From Nymphaea colorata (Eukaryota; Streptophyta; Magnoliopsida; Nymphaeales; Nymphaeaceae), in contig NC_045139.1 in assembly GCF_008831285.2 (NCBI RefSeq), positions 25,650,412-25,714,411 of the forward strand: a stretch of 64,000 bases of DNA. The letters run 5' to 3'. The notes below the pieces were generated by a model that searched no databases, had not been told where the DNA came from, and saw only the letters and a program-made list of their open reading frames with translations. This document shows positions 1 to 12,949 of this stretch, piece by piece (the stretch's first letter is position 1; each line of letters starts with the position of its first letter). A program made the translations under genes and the position numbers.

Positions 1-1
1 G

Positions 2-3000
2 CAACATGGACCTTCAGTGCTTATCGTGGTTGAGACCAAGCTGTCTGTGGTCTCTCTTGCTTGTGTTTGTACTCTGATGCGTCAGCCGTCCTTTGAGTTC
101 GTACCAGCTAATGGGGCTGCTGGCGGCATCTTGCTCGCTTGGTCTCTGCCTCTTACAGGGGATGTTGTGCATGTTGGTAGGTACTCGAACTCGGTTCTCT
201 CAATGGTCTCTAGCCCAATGGCCCAGTCTTAGTTACTGCAGTTTATGGCCCTTGCGTTGGGGCTTTGCGCGACCATCTGTGGACTGAGCTGCATCATGCT
301 CGTCAGCTTACTTCTTTACCTTGGCTTTTGGCAGGGGACTTCAATTGCTTGCTTAGACCTGCTGACTCTTCCTCCTCTATCACTTTTGGTCCGTCAATGT
401 CTGCTTTCCATTCGTTGAATAGTTTGGTCTCTTTGACGTGCCTTTGAGTAATGGTAAGTTTACTTTGTCCAACAATAGGAATCCTCCCATTCTTCGTAGG
501 TTGGACCGTGTTTTCCTCTCGCCTAAGTTGTTCACTACTTTTCCTTCATCCTCCTTGGTTCTAGGATCGAGGCACTTGTCTGATCATGCCCCGTTGATCA
601 TCTCCCTTCTTCAGGGTAGGGCTGCTACCGGGTGCGCCAGGTTTCGTTTTGAGTTTTGGTGGCTCCGTGATGATTCTTTTGTGGTTGTCGTCCCTAAATG
701 GTGGGCTCGCATCGTCTATGGTAGGTAGGCTGCTTTCAAGCTCTCGTGGAAGTTGCATTCCATCAGAAGGGAGGTCCTCGCTTGGAAATGCATTTTCTGG
801 AGTGGCAAATTCTCTGAGGTGAACATTTGGGATGAGGAGATCCTGTCCATCCAGACTTCTGACAATATTTCTGCAGATCAGTCTTCCCGTCTCCTTTGTC
901 TCCAGTGTCTTGCTCAGGAATGGCGGATTAGGAAATCCATCCATTGGCAACAGCGTTCTAGGCTAGGTTGGCTTTCGTATGAAGACCAGAACTCTAGATT
1001 TTTCCACTTGGCCGCCTCTCAAAGGCGCCATCAAACGTTGCTCTAGTCCATGGTTATCGGACACAGAGTTTTTCTTGCTGATAACATTCTCCCGGCTTTG
1101 ACCGCTCATTTTCGAGATTTCTACTCTATGCCCCTTCGCTTCTGTGTCCCGTTGCCGGACTTTCAACTCTCCTCCCTCTCTATCTCGTGTGCGATATCTC
1201 TTGAGCGGCCTTTCCTGTACCAAGAGATTGCTGTCTGGGCCCTTGGCTCTGGTAATGCGCCTGGCATTGATGGTTTTCCTATTAAATTTTTTTTGCACCT
1301 TTTGGGAGGCTTGTAGTGCTGATGTGCTTGAGTTTTGTGATGAATTTGCCTCCAACTCTATCTTTCTTAAGAAATTTAATCAAACCACCTTTGTCTTGGT
1401 GCCTAAGCACTCTAACCCTATGGACATGACTCACTTTCGCTCGATATCCATTTTAGGCACTCCTTACAAGATTATTGCTAAGTTGCTTTCCTTATGGCTT
1501 ACGCCTATTATGTCGTCTATCATTAACCCCTTCCAGGTTGCTTTCATCAAGGGTCAGCATTTGCAGGATGTTGTGGTCCTCACCAATGGGGTTGTTCATT
1601 CCCCATATTGTCTGTGTCTTCCTTCCTTCATCCTTGAGTTGGACATCTCTAAGGCTTTTGATTCGGTTAGTTGGGAGTTTCTTTCTAACCTCCTCACACG
1701 CATTACTTTTGGTATGTCATTTAGGTTGTGGATCCTTTCGCTTGTCATTGGGGCCCAGCTAGCGGTCTCATTCGATGGATTGTGTAGTGATTTCTTTTGT
1801 CTAGGTCGTGGCCTCTGTCAGGGTTGTCTGTTATCGCCGTTGCTCATCAACTTAGTTGCTGAGTGCTTTTCAGCTTTATTTCGTCACGCTACGGTCGTAG
1901 GTTTCCTCACTCCCCCACTTACAGGCCCTCTCCTCTCTTCAGTATGCTAACGATTTTCTCTTGTTTGGCACTGCTTCCTGCCAACAGATTGTGAGAACTT
2001 GGCTTATCCTTCCAGTTTTTTAGCTCATCTTGGGTCTTTCTATTAATTCTTCTAAATGTTACATTTCTCTCATTCACGCGGATCCCGCCACGGTGCTTCT
2101 TGCGGAAGCTTGCTTTGGGTGCAAGGCTACTGGCCTACCTATGGACTACTTGAGTCTTTAGACTACGTTGTCGCCTCCTACACCCTCCTTTTGGAATGGA
2201 GTTGAGCAGAAGCTTGTTGATCGCCTCCAGTGTTGACAGGAAAATTTGTTTTCTCTCCTGGGTCGTATTACTCTTGCTAAACATTGTCTTGCGTCTGTCC
2301 CCCTCCATGCTCTGGCGGTCTTTTGACCTCCTGTGGCTGTTCTGAAAAGGTTTGACAAGATCATTCGTAAATTTATCTTGGATTATGATCGGCCTTCAGA
2401 TCATCTTGCGTATTGGAATGTGGTTGCCCTTCAGTGTCTTCTTAGGGGTGCTGGGATTATCATCCTTAGTCAGGCTTGTGAGTCTTCTCTGTGTTCATGG
2501 TGGTGGCGTCTGGCAACTGAGTACTCTCCCATCACCTTGTTCATTTGCTTTAAATTTGACCTATCTTCCCCTAGTGATTGGAGTCTTTCATCTCTCACAC
2601 CTCTCCCTCTCACTTTTGATGCGATCTACTTTCTGCCCTTCCTCTCTTCATCCATCTTGTTGACCTTCTATCGTTCGCATTCACATCCTGGCCTCTTTCA
2701 CATTCCCGTGAATTCACTTTTTCTTTTTACTACCTGGCCTCCTTTGGTTCTTCTGTGGCGCCGCTCTCACCCCGATCCCTTTGGTCCATGGGCCCTTCTC
2801 CTCCTACCACTACTTTTCTTTGGCTTCTTCTTGCTTGCCACATCAATACTTTTAACCACTTGCAGTGCCTTGGCTCAGTTTAGCTAACCAGTGTCCTCTC
2901 TGTCTTGCCGCTGTTGAGTCTCGGGTCCACCTTTTTACCTCTAGCCCTTTTTTCTTTAGTGTTATTCTATCTTTCTGGCCTTCTCTTGTTAGTAGCCTTC

Positions 3001-3240
3001 CGGATCCACCCTCCATTTGTTTTTTTTTTTCATCTTTTGTCCTTCCCCCCGCCTGATGGTTTCCTGGGGTCGTGTCTAGAGGTTGTGGCTCATTTCAGCT
3101 TGGTGGCGCATTTGGGAAGAGCGCAACGAAAGGGTCTTCAAGGGCACCTTTTCTTTGTCGGAGTCAGTGGCTCGTCTTGTGCAGGGGGATGTACATTTTG
3201 TCATTTGGCTACGATGTCGTCCTTCGTCTGTGGCTTGGTG
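2..3240 (+). pseudogene. LINE ORF2 pseudogene: endonuclease - reverse transcriptase - zf-RVT
   Basis: ORF2 of L1 elements nicks target DNA (APE-type endonuclease) and primes reverse transcription there. Endonuclease traces are VETKL near 25-40, AGDFN near 330-345 (frame 1) and LSDHAPL near 575-595 (frame 3). The linker before the RT reads SRLGWLSYEDQNSRFFHLA, the usual place where LINEs have a GD-NT-FFH motif. The RT contains VLVPK, ELDISKAFDSVSWEFL and GLCQGCLLSPLL between about 1390 and 1850. The catalytic box near 1943-1954 reads YAND, so one catalytic aspartate is lost. The tail has a CPLC...HLF zinc-knuckle remnant (about 2890-2935) and W-R-W-E-ER-E-R-F type sequence near 3100-3140 when frames are joined. 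Frame changes occur near 235, 430, 1290-1310 (at a T-run), 1930 and again in the tail; in-frame stops are also present. It is clearly non-functional. Confidence 0.85.
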
Positions 3241-3353
3241 ATTGTGCCGCTCTGTCTCCCCATTCTCTCTCCACCCCTCTTATTTTGTTTTACTGTGCAT
3301 TGTATTGTATATTTCGTCTTTTTGCTTATGTTTTGCATTTGTTATTATAACTA

Positions 3354-3370
3354 GGGGACTTCTTGTCCCC
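3354..3370 (+). other. 3'-end stem-loop of the LINE
   Basis: GGGGAC-TTCTT-GTCCCC is a perfect 6-bp stem with a 5-nt loop. It lies about 115 bases after the last recognisable ORF2 sequence and just before the CT-rich end. Some plant L1 families are reported to keep a 3'-terminal hairpin that the reverse transcriptase recognises. That this hairpin had that role is inference. Confidence 0.5.
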
Positions 3371-3430
3371 CAAATTTTGGTATTGATTCCCATTTTATTG
3401 GCTCTCTCTCTCGCTCTCTCTTTAATATGA

Positions 3431-3853
3431 CCACAAATTCAAATTCTTTTTCTACATTGTTTAAGTACCGTAAGCATCTATTAATAAAATGGAAATGAAT
3501 CCATGTCATTAATTCAACTCATTTTAAAAAGCAAAATTAAGATTTCCTATAATACTCAATTACATTATATCCATTTTTATGTACCAAGACAAGATGCAAA
3601 ATATCAAAAGTTTCCTTTCTTGTACCATCTGGGTTGGTGAAGTAATGACTCTTTGGTTTATAAAATGGGATATTGATGCTTAAAAAGGAGAAGTAGAAGA
3701 AGATGAAGCAGGTTGACAAGAGTTGTAGGACACCAATAGTTTTGATTCTCTCACCCCTCGTTTTGGGTCTTCCATCTTCAACTTTGGCACGTAGAGAAGA
3801 AAATAACCACTTGCCTCTCTCTCTCTCCCTCTCTCTCTCTGTCTCTCTCTCTG

Positions 3854-3888
<35 letters not shown>

Positions 3889-4460
3889 AGCTTTTGATCC
3901 TATTGCTGATATTTGTCTTTGATATTATGTATAACCACCCAACCCAATCCCACAACAAGCTTGGGTTCATGGTTTAGCAGATCTTAACCACTATGCTCTA
4001 GAAGCTAGAATTTCAACCAGCAAAAAAACTAGAAACTAACATAACCAATCACTTATCAATCTTCTTTATAGGTCTTCCAAAATTTTTTACAATCTTAGAT
4101 ATGGGACTACGGGACTAAACTTTTAAGGTGTTACAATCTACCCCCTTAAGATGTATGTATCTATATATGTGGGACCATAGGTGAGAGTATTAAACCATGT
4201 TCTAATACCATTGTAAAAAAACAACCCAATCTCACACCAGGCTCGGGACATTAGTCTCGTGGATTCTAACCCACCTCCCAATAGCTCTGGTTTCAATAAA
4301 AAAATAAGACTATAAACCAGGACAACCAATCACTTAACAAGCCGTTTTATAAGTCCTCCATGGTTCCTCACTATATTGACTTGGACTAGGATGTTATATG
4401 CTCATACATTGAATACATTTTCTACTTCAATCAAATGCTAATTTCTCATGGGGCCTAATT
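3431..4460. other. Intergenic, no gene seen; CT microsatellite at 3814-3887
   Basis: AT-rich sequence without a convincing ORF. It contains a long (CT)n tract, lightly interrupted by G, and otherwise unremarkable sequence. Confidence 0.6.
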
Positions 4461-4920
4461 TTCAATGGTTTTTTTTGTAGTGAAGCTGCTACAAAAAGAA
4501 AATGAGCCGTGGATAATCCCCAAAGGAGAAAAGATGGAGGAAAATTGTAGAAATATGAATATGACCGAAAATGGTGAGGAAAGCTGAATTAGACCCTCTC
4601 ATTAGAACCAACAATTGGGATAGAGAAAAATGTTTGTTAGCTAGAAGGAGATCCATATTCAGAAACCAATCCAAGATAAACCCACAATTGTGTTGTGTTG
4701 GTTTATCTCGGATTGGTTTCTGAATATGGATCTCCTTCTAGCAGGCAACCTTTTTTCTCTATCCCAATTGTTGGTTCTAATGAGGGTGTCTAATTCGGCT
4801 TTCCTTTCCATTTTTTGTCACATTCATATTTTCCCATTTTTCCCCATCTTTCCTTCATTTGGGATTGTCCACGTCTCATTTTCTTTTGGTTGTAGCTTCA
4901 CTACAAAAACAACCATCGAA
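4461..4920. mobile_element. Foldback (long inverted repeat) element, 460 bp
   Basis: The two halves are near-complementary over their whole length. Arms of about 220 bp flank a spacer of under 20 bp around 4684-4698. The outer ends read TTCAATGG and CCATCGAA, followed inward by GTAGTGAAGC and its complement. The same peptide-like string (FSLSQLLVLMR) can be read from both arms on opposite strands, which confirms the inversion. No clear target-site duplication was found. It is best described as a foldback MITE or a MITE-derived hairpin locus. The right edge abuts the copia remnant. Confidence 0.75.
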
Positions 4921-5700
4921 TTGGACTTTATAAGCAGTTAAGATATTTAATGTGATCACAAACTTGAAGCTGCCCTTTAGCAATGTGATCCCAAATAAAA
5001 TGAATGTCTATCCCAATGTATTTCCTGCATTGATAAAATATCAGATGAGCAGACATGATGACTAATACTTTGCCTCAAAGCATGATCTAGCAATGGTAGT
5101 TTGTTTCTTAAAGCTACACCGATAACAGATTAGGTCCAAGGAATATGGCATATCCCCTAGTAAACTTTCGACCATCCAGATTTACTATCCAATGGGCATT
5201 GCTATATGCCAGTAAAGAAAGAATCATGGATTGTTGAATAAGAAGCTCATCGTTAAAGAGTATACTTAAGGTATTGTAAGATATGTTTGACAGCCTATCA
5301 ATGTTCCACAAAAAGATTTTGCATAAACTAACTGCATTTGAGAGACATGAAAGATAACCCAGGGCGAGTGATACTGGCATATTGCAACAACCCAATATTT
5401 GATGATCAAATGTTGCATCATGAAATGAGTTGTCCATGTTTGCTCCTACAGAGGTAAAACACACAATAGGCATTCATATAGGCATAGCTCTAGTCATATT
5501 TACTCGATTAAGGATATCCATGAAATGTTTTTGTTGAGAAAATAAACCTCCATAGAAGCAGGTGTAACAGATATACCCAAAAAATAATGAAGAGCACCCA
5601 AGTCCTTGAAAGTGAACTCATGATGCAGCTTGTCAATCACTTGTCTCAACTGCAATACAAGATGAACTTGTGATAATAATGACATCCACAGAAACTAAAA
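4921..5700 (-). pseudogene. Ty1/copia pol remnant (RT C-terminus and RNase H)
   Basis: On the minus strand the order is that of copia pol. First comes KDLGALHYFLGISVT (5500-5685), the end of the reverse transcriptase. Next is a broken stretch containing a trace of NLDNSFHDATF. Then comes the RNase H motif read as YSNAHWIVNLDGRKFTRGYAIFLG (about 5115-5235), followed by traces of the tail near 4930-5110. Stops and frameshifts are frequent. No LTR or primer site was identified next to it. Confidence 0.75.
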
Positions 5701-8700
5701 TATACATAACCTGAGAATATTGATGAAGAATGAAAGGTGAAGTGTTAGTCGTCTAACTTTTGAACCCACGTTTACGTAGAATGTACTCATTTTTTGGTAC
5801 CAGGCTCAATGAGCCTGTTTTAGCAACAACATAATTTCTCGGATGTCCTCTCATAAGGATATAAACGTTATGATGCATGCGTAGACCATTTTACATGTCT
5901 AAAGATGTAAAATTTGCATAAGACAGCTATATTTCACCAAGAAAGTCCAAAATTGTTTGTTTAGAGGAAGCAGATTGGTTCACCATTGCCAGCCTTAAAT
6001 ATCAGTGATATGCCTTCACCTAATAAAATTTATAAAACAATTAAAACTATTTATAAAACAATTAAAACTATAAGTCACATGGATTAGAGTTGCAAAAATG
6101 ATACAGTTCCCAGTATTGTTGTTCAACCTATTGCTGTAAGTTGGCATGAGTTGGTAGGCTTCTGTCAAGATTAAGTGACTTTATCACATATTGCAGGTTG
6201 GGATCTACCAAACCAGGTGCTTGAACCCAGTGTGGGTGTGGACCAGGTTATGACAATACAGATACTCCAATAAATTACTCAAAGAGGAAGAGAGTGAAAT
6301 AAAGATGAAGGAAGCTTTCAAAGACTAATCGGCAAGCTGATTTATCTTACAATAACTCAACCAGATATTGTATATTGTTGTGAATACACTCATTCATTTT
6401 ATGCAGTCTTAGAAAACCTCATCTAGAAGTGCTAATTTTAGTTATAAGAAACTTGAAGGGTGTTTGTATGTAGTAGAGAAATTATCATGAAGAAAAGTAA
6501 TCATCTAAAGTAAAAGGATATGCAAACACTGATTGGGCCAAAGAGCCAAAAGGTAGACAATCGTAGCTAAAAATTGGACACTACTAAGAAGCAATATGAT
6601 CACCTAGAAGAGCAGGAAATGGAGTATAGTTGCTACATTGAAGGCCAAGGCAGAGTACCACTCTATGGCTTTAGCTACTTGTGAAATAATTTGAGTGAAG
6701 TGTGTTTTAGATGTTATTGGGATTAAAATGAGTGGAGCCATGGTGCTGAGGTGTGATCATGAGACAATAAGAACTGACTTAGAAGGGAATTAAAATGAGT
6801 GAAACTCACTTTGCCTCAACTTTGCTCAACCTTCAAATAGGTTCCTTCTCTTCCATGGATCATCATTTGTCACACATTCCATCACCCTCTTATATATAAC
6901 TGAATTAAAGCAACCAAAAATCCTTAAAGCTTAGCACAAAGGGTTGGACATTTCCCCTTTGAAGTAAACAAATCATATTGTGAGCCAATAAATAACAACG
7001 ATGAATGTTCCTTCCTTCCATAAAAGCGCATGCTGCGCATACAAGGGTTCAACTGTCTTCAATGGAAGCACCATACTAAGGGCAATAAACCTGTAAATAC
7101 CATTGCACAAAGCAGTAAGCCTTAATCTCCAGATTTTTTACTCCCACCTTCTTTGGCATTATATCAATTTGGGCCCAGTTTATTTTCTTGACAAAGTTTC
7201 CTTTTAGAAAGAAATTTTTATGGCTAAGTAAACATCTTGAGCTACTACATCAGAATGCTACTGGAAAAAGACAAAGATGAAGGACTTTTGAAAATCACAG
7301 TGCACTAGCTCTTTTGTCCTAATAATTATCAGCTTGCATGATTACCCATTGGATTTCTTCATCATGAATAAGAACAGTGCACTAGACAAAAACAGTTCCC
7401 CTCATATATTATGTAACCGTTGGTCATTCAGGGTGAAAGCCAGAAGATCCATTCCTTGCAAGAAAAATTTTGAAATAATTTGAATGAGATTCAACGATCT
7501 CAAGCAAATCAGCAACAACAGATCCTCCCACTCCAACTTTGGCAGTTTCAAACTTCTAGCTCCCCTTTCCTCTCAACACTTTCATGGAGAAAAACGGAGT
7601 TATCAGACTTTCTTTGATCCGTGTAAATATGAAACTTCACTTCTGCTTCCACAAACTGACTTCACAAACAATAGTTTGGTCGAGTTTTTGCGAATTTTAT
7701 ATTCTTGTGCAATCATCTCAAGGATAGAGTTAGCATTGTTCTATTCTGCAAGTTCCTTCTCTTTTTAACTCGTAATTTTAGACAAGACCTCCAACAATCA
7801 CCATATCTCTTGCATTCCATTTACCCAGTTGGGCATAGATAAAATTCTAGCCTGCCTACCACCTTAATCAAGGGACAACCCCATGATCATAAGCAGTTTT
7901 TCCAGTCCTGTTCAGTGATTTCTTGCATGCCTTTTTTCAAATTTTAAAATATTAGAAAGTGCTTCCTCTAGCTAGCCGAAGCATTCTCACCTGAGGGAGA
8001 TTGATGCCTCGTGATTTGAGGTGGCCCAATTGTTTCTTTCCTATGCCGTCCATCAGGGTGCTTAATGTACTGTATAAGTTCTAATTGTTCCTTTGTGACC
8101 TTAATCAGGTTGAATCCATGTAGGCGAATGAGGACATTATATTATGGAAAATTATTGTGTCATATTGGCCAATCAGATTGATGTTTTAAAATAATTTTGT
8201 CTAAACAACTGAATTTATATCATAGTCATTTCAATCAGAAAAAGTGGTCCATACAGGGTGAGTTAATTAGCTGATTGGCCAATCTAAGTAGACCATGCGA
8301 GCCGAGATGTACAAACCTGCAACATTTTGGTTTAGGACAGTATGCAATGTATCATTCACCGAGTATTTTCTTATGTATTAATCAGAAAGTTTGCTTTTCT
8401 TTGCTTTTCTACGAGATATCTCAAAAATTCAGAAAAATAAAAAATTACAAAACTTTTAAGTTTGTAATAGCTTCTTGCAAAAACATTGAAAATTATAGTT
8501 AGTTATTAAGACGTTAAAAAAGCCATAAAGAACTCAAAATATGGTAAGAAATGTTTTTTCAAACAAAAAAAAAGAACAAATGTGATATTTTTGGGATTGG
8601 TGATTGTTTCATATATCTGTCCTATCGCCAGCTACAGCAGGGCTGCCGGAGGTCCCTGGCAAAGGGGAGCCAATATTTCTCTCTTACTATGGAAAGGGGA

Positions 8701-9150
8701 GGCAAAGGGGGAGATGATAGCCTCCCTGTGCTCGGAGATTACTGAGGAAAGGGGAGGCTGTTGCCTCTCCCTTCACTGGTACAGGGTTGGGTATAGATGT
8801 GCCTGTTTTGTGTGTGTGTGTGTTCGTGTTTTTATATATGGGTATGCGTATATCATAGTCATAAATATCATTTTCAGAGTGGCGAGTTTTGTGCCAGTAC
8901 AAAACAGCAAAGTTGTTTTTGGCGGAAAAAAAATTCTGCAGACTTTAAAACAATTAATCTTTTGGTGAATAAAAAAATGTGGCCAAAATCTTAAAAATAA
9001 GATGCAAAAAATATGAAATTAAAAATATGGTATGTACTTAAAACTGTAAAAAACAGGAAAAAAACATGAAAAAATGAAAATAATTGATATTAAAAAAAAC
9101 ATGTTTTTTTCGCGATTTATTCAGGTGACCAGTTTTTAACGTTTTAAATG

Positions 9151-9192
<42 letters not shown>

Positions 9193-12100
9193 CCTAGGCG
9201 TATGGATGAAGATTCTATTTTGGATCTCAAAAGTCTGTGGACCCTAACCTGATCTCTGGTTACGACCTTAAAAACCATACAATAGCTGTGGACTCTAATC
9301 TGATCGCTGTTAAGCTCTCAAGGTTGTACAAGTCCATCTTCAAGTCCTAAGGAGACAGAGAACTGATCTCTGGTTGGGTAAAATCCTAATATGTCCTCGA
9401 ATTCAAGATCAATTTTAAGACCTCGTTTACAAGATTCAAGAACAAGACAAAGCTCTTTTGATCTCTTATTTTCTACATGATTAGAAAGTGAAATCCAGTA
9501 TCATGTCTTTGTTCACTGGTTGTTGCCCATTATGCGCCCCCTTCCTCATTCATATAAAAACCAATTGCGTTGGCGAAAGCATTAGTCAGAAACAAAGTAA
9601 GCTGCCTATAATTGGGTACCCAGAAGTTCTTAAAAAACGAACGGGAACGGCATAAATGACATCCCAAGGTCAATGCTCTAAGAAGGTAGCTTCCTTCCTT
9701 CTCCCAATATGCAACTATATTTTCCTGATGTTGCAATGCAGAACTCACGAATGCCAGTCTTTTTCTCTTACTAAAAAAAAAAAAGTAAAAACAAGAAGAA
9801 AAGATCGAAGAATGACTGTTTCTACAAGCACTTACCATTTCAAATTTACAGCGCTAATTAATGTAGTTTTTTAACCTAAAAGCGTGCATATTGATCTAAA
9901 GCGGACGAAAACTTTCCACTTCTCCTCTTGCTCCTGGTAATAATGTTTTCCACATTAAAGCAATTGCTCATTCAGTGTACCTTCACCAATAATTCTGAGT
10001 GAAAGAAGAAAAGTTGGGGAGGATTAGAACTTGACTGGAGATGTCTAGTGGTGGGTGTTTTCGCCACGTGAAGGAGCTTTTCTTATGTACTGGAAAGGTA
10101 GGGGCTGAAGGGCAGAGCCCATGATTTCGTGCAGAAGATCTGCAGCAGTAAACTTTGAAAGAACAACAGGACAGAAAAATATGAATGCATGGCCGGTCTG
10201 GTCGATCACATGATGCTCGCTGTTCACGCCCGTAATTTAGCTCAATCTTTGTGACGTGAATTAGATTGGATGTACTGGCGGTCAGGACAAAAGCCGGGGA
10301 GTCTTTTACAGATTTTGGGGCGACTAAAGCAGTGCATTGAGGAGGGGATAGGCCGCTGAAGTGGGACTCGCTTTTCTGCGCGTCCACCCTATGAAGGTGC
10401 CGGAAATTGAACTGACCATCCATGTGAATGGTACTGGGGACCAATTTAATGACGTAGATAGATTCAGGCCATACTTTTCTTGAACTTTATTTTTTTTATT
10501 ATGTTTTTATCATTTTTTTAGAGATGGAATCACGAGTACTTTTCAAACATTGAACTTTTGAATTGCTCATTTGTCGTTCATTTTTTTTCCTATGCGATTA
10601 TTTTCTTAGCTAGTTAAACTAGTGGGCCAGTGAAAGCCGACTCATCAGTTTGATTCATGTGGGCACTAACTCCATTGGACTGCAGACAGTACTAGGTACT
10701 ACTTTAGAGTTGAAGGAAAACTATAAGATCACCCAGGTCTCGAGCAGCTCTAGACTCCGGGACATGGGGAAGAAGGCAGGGGCTTTGGCATCTTTGGGAT
10801 AACTCTCTCCTTATTGCACATCAAAATAATGTTGTTGACTAAAGAAGCTTAATAGATTACATCTATCAAATTACTACTTTCGGTCATCCAATCACATAGG
10901 GGTGGGCAAATGAAGGGATGCTGGGACTTGGAGCCCATGTTCTAATCACTAGTAGTCTTACCACGGTACTCAACTATTTTAACTTATTGATGTTTCGTTA
11001 TCAATTTCTAACAAATTGATGTTTTCCGAAAGTGTGAATAAGTTCTCATAAGATTTGAAAGTCAACGGTCCGAACTTTTTACTTCTAAAACTCATTTTAC
11101 ATGTAGAAAGGACATTATTTATTTTTATATCTATATGGTTTGATCAGATCGCAGCCTCACAATGAAACTGGTTCACTGCATTTTAATATATAGCGCAAAC
11201 TGAACTGTATATGTTCTCTGACCATATAGCTGTCCTTTTGCATGCTTGGTTTCTTTAAGATGAGCTTAGAGTTCATTTATTTACAGCAATTCAAGAGTGG
11301 TTGATTGATAATTGTATATGGCAAGGTACTCTACATAAACAGCTTCATTTTATCTTCTAGAAACACAGCTGAGATATTGTTTCCTAGCAAGAAAACCATG
11401 CATGTGAAAATTTTGCAAAGAAAATAATAAAAAATACCATGTTCTTGCATTGTTTGCCTATGTCTATGAACAAAACTTCCATCATTATTAATTTATGTGT
11501 TTGTTCTAGTTGGGACTTTGTATATACAGTTTCTCTTCTGCTCATATTCTTCTCCTTTTGCTCATACACTCAAAAGCATAATGTTAAAAGGTATAGAAAA
11601 AGGAATGTATGAATGTTGTTCTTCACACCTAAGGGGGAGCGCCAATTCTAAAATCCCATTTTTCTAATTTTCAAGCAAAACTTTATTGGGACTAACTTCC
11701 AAATGTTCAAATTTGTGTACTTATAAATTCCAGAAAAAATTTATACAGCAAATTTCACTGAGAAAAGAACTTCTCAAATATGAATTAAGAATATTAGTCC
11801 ACAAAATTTTATTCTTTAAAATTACTGTTCATATCCTATGGCAATATATCTCCTTGGGATAAGCAGATTGGCTTGCAATATAATGGTATATGTTGATTTA
11901 TCATTGGTTTCACTACCAACATAACTTGAACTCATAAATTCTCAGGCTCATAATGAGTTTTAGGCTTGTAATACTTCTGGTGCAAACCTACTGGGAGTTG
12001 GTAGTACTAATTTTGTAGTTGAGAGATGTAATGGAATCAGCATAGTGGGTGTATCATGTGGGTTTTATGGAAATAAGTATGGTTCAATTTCCATGGGTAT

Positions 12101-12949
12101 CACTTCATGTAAATCTTATGATCGATATTCCACATGCACAACTTGGATTCCACTCCAAAACCTGCCAACCACCCACATCCTTCATTAACAAAAAATTGGC
12201 ATGGAGTTACAAAATTTACAAAAGCTAATGATGAGGATAGCCTACCTCCTTACTAGTTAAAGCACAAGGCCAAAAAACCAAAAGCACTACAGTAGGAATA
12301 CTCTTAGCATGGGAAATAAAACTCCTAAAGATGAAAAATGGACAATCGTGGATTGTCTTGTAGCAAAACCAAATGGATTAACTTGACACTACTTGATCTT
12401 CCTATGCCAGTCCCTAGAACTGGACAGCATATTGATCTCATCTTTAATCTTAGGCACCAAAATGAGACATCATTACTATGCAACCACGATCTTCTAGAAC
12501 TATCTGATGAGCAACATGTCAGGCTTGTACAAATGCACACTTATGCAAAGGTAATCATGAAAAACAAATTAATGATTTTTACAAAATTGTCATAAGTGCC
12601 AGTTTAAACAAGAACTTCACAACACATAACTACAAAGGTAACTGCATAAGCTAACTTGTGAATGTTATAGGATTCTTGTAAGTGCCACTTTAAGCAGCAA
12701 CTTCATACCAAGGGGGAGGGGGAGCTTTTGCAAAAGCAAACAAAGGTAGTCAGCTTTCTTCGTCGTGAAACTCTATCCTAGCTTAAGTTGATGATTGTCA
12801 TATCCTTCATATTGGATATGGTCATCACTGCGATACTGTGACCACCATGGTAGATCTAATTTTGGTACTTCTAGTAAAGCCCAACTATTGCAGAGGGGAC
12901 CATCCTTCAAATGACATAACCTTCCCTTTGAAAAGCAGAGGCAACTCAT
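5701..12949. other. Long gene-poor interval, nothing convincing
   Basis: About 7.2 kb of AT-rich DNA without an ORF that resembles a known protein. It holds a (TA)n tract at 9157-9189. A somewhat GC-richer patch lies at about 9990-10440 and has an unassigned 153-codon minus-strand frame. A purine-rich, locally repetitive patch lies at about 8640-8790. Old, unrecognisable transposon sequence is likely but not shown. Confidence 0.5.

Larger units (their letters stand above)
1..3430 (+). mobile_element. LINE (plant L1-type non-LTR retrotransposon), 5' end outside window
   Basis: One degraded LINE copy. Traces of ORF2 run from the endonuclease through the reverse transcriptase to the C-terminal zinc-knuckle region, in the order of plant L1 elements. 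The last recognisable protein sequence ends near 3240, followed by a T-rich 3' UTR, a short hairpin and a CT-rich tail. The left end lies outside the window, so no target-site duplication can be tested. Many frameshifts and stops show a dead copy. The right boundary is uncertain by some tens of bases. Confidence 0.85.

Noticed and set aside
7484-7768. 94-codon plus-strand open frame in an intergenic region
   Set aside because: Composition is like the surrounding AT-rich DNA and no domain is recognisable.
9983-10444. 153-codon minus-strand open frame in a GC-richer patch
   Set aside because: No family motif, signal or splice structure recognised, and competing open frames overlap it. Not enough to call a gene.
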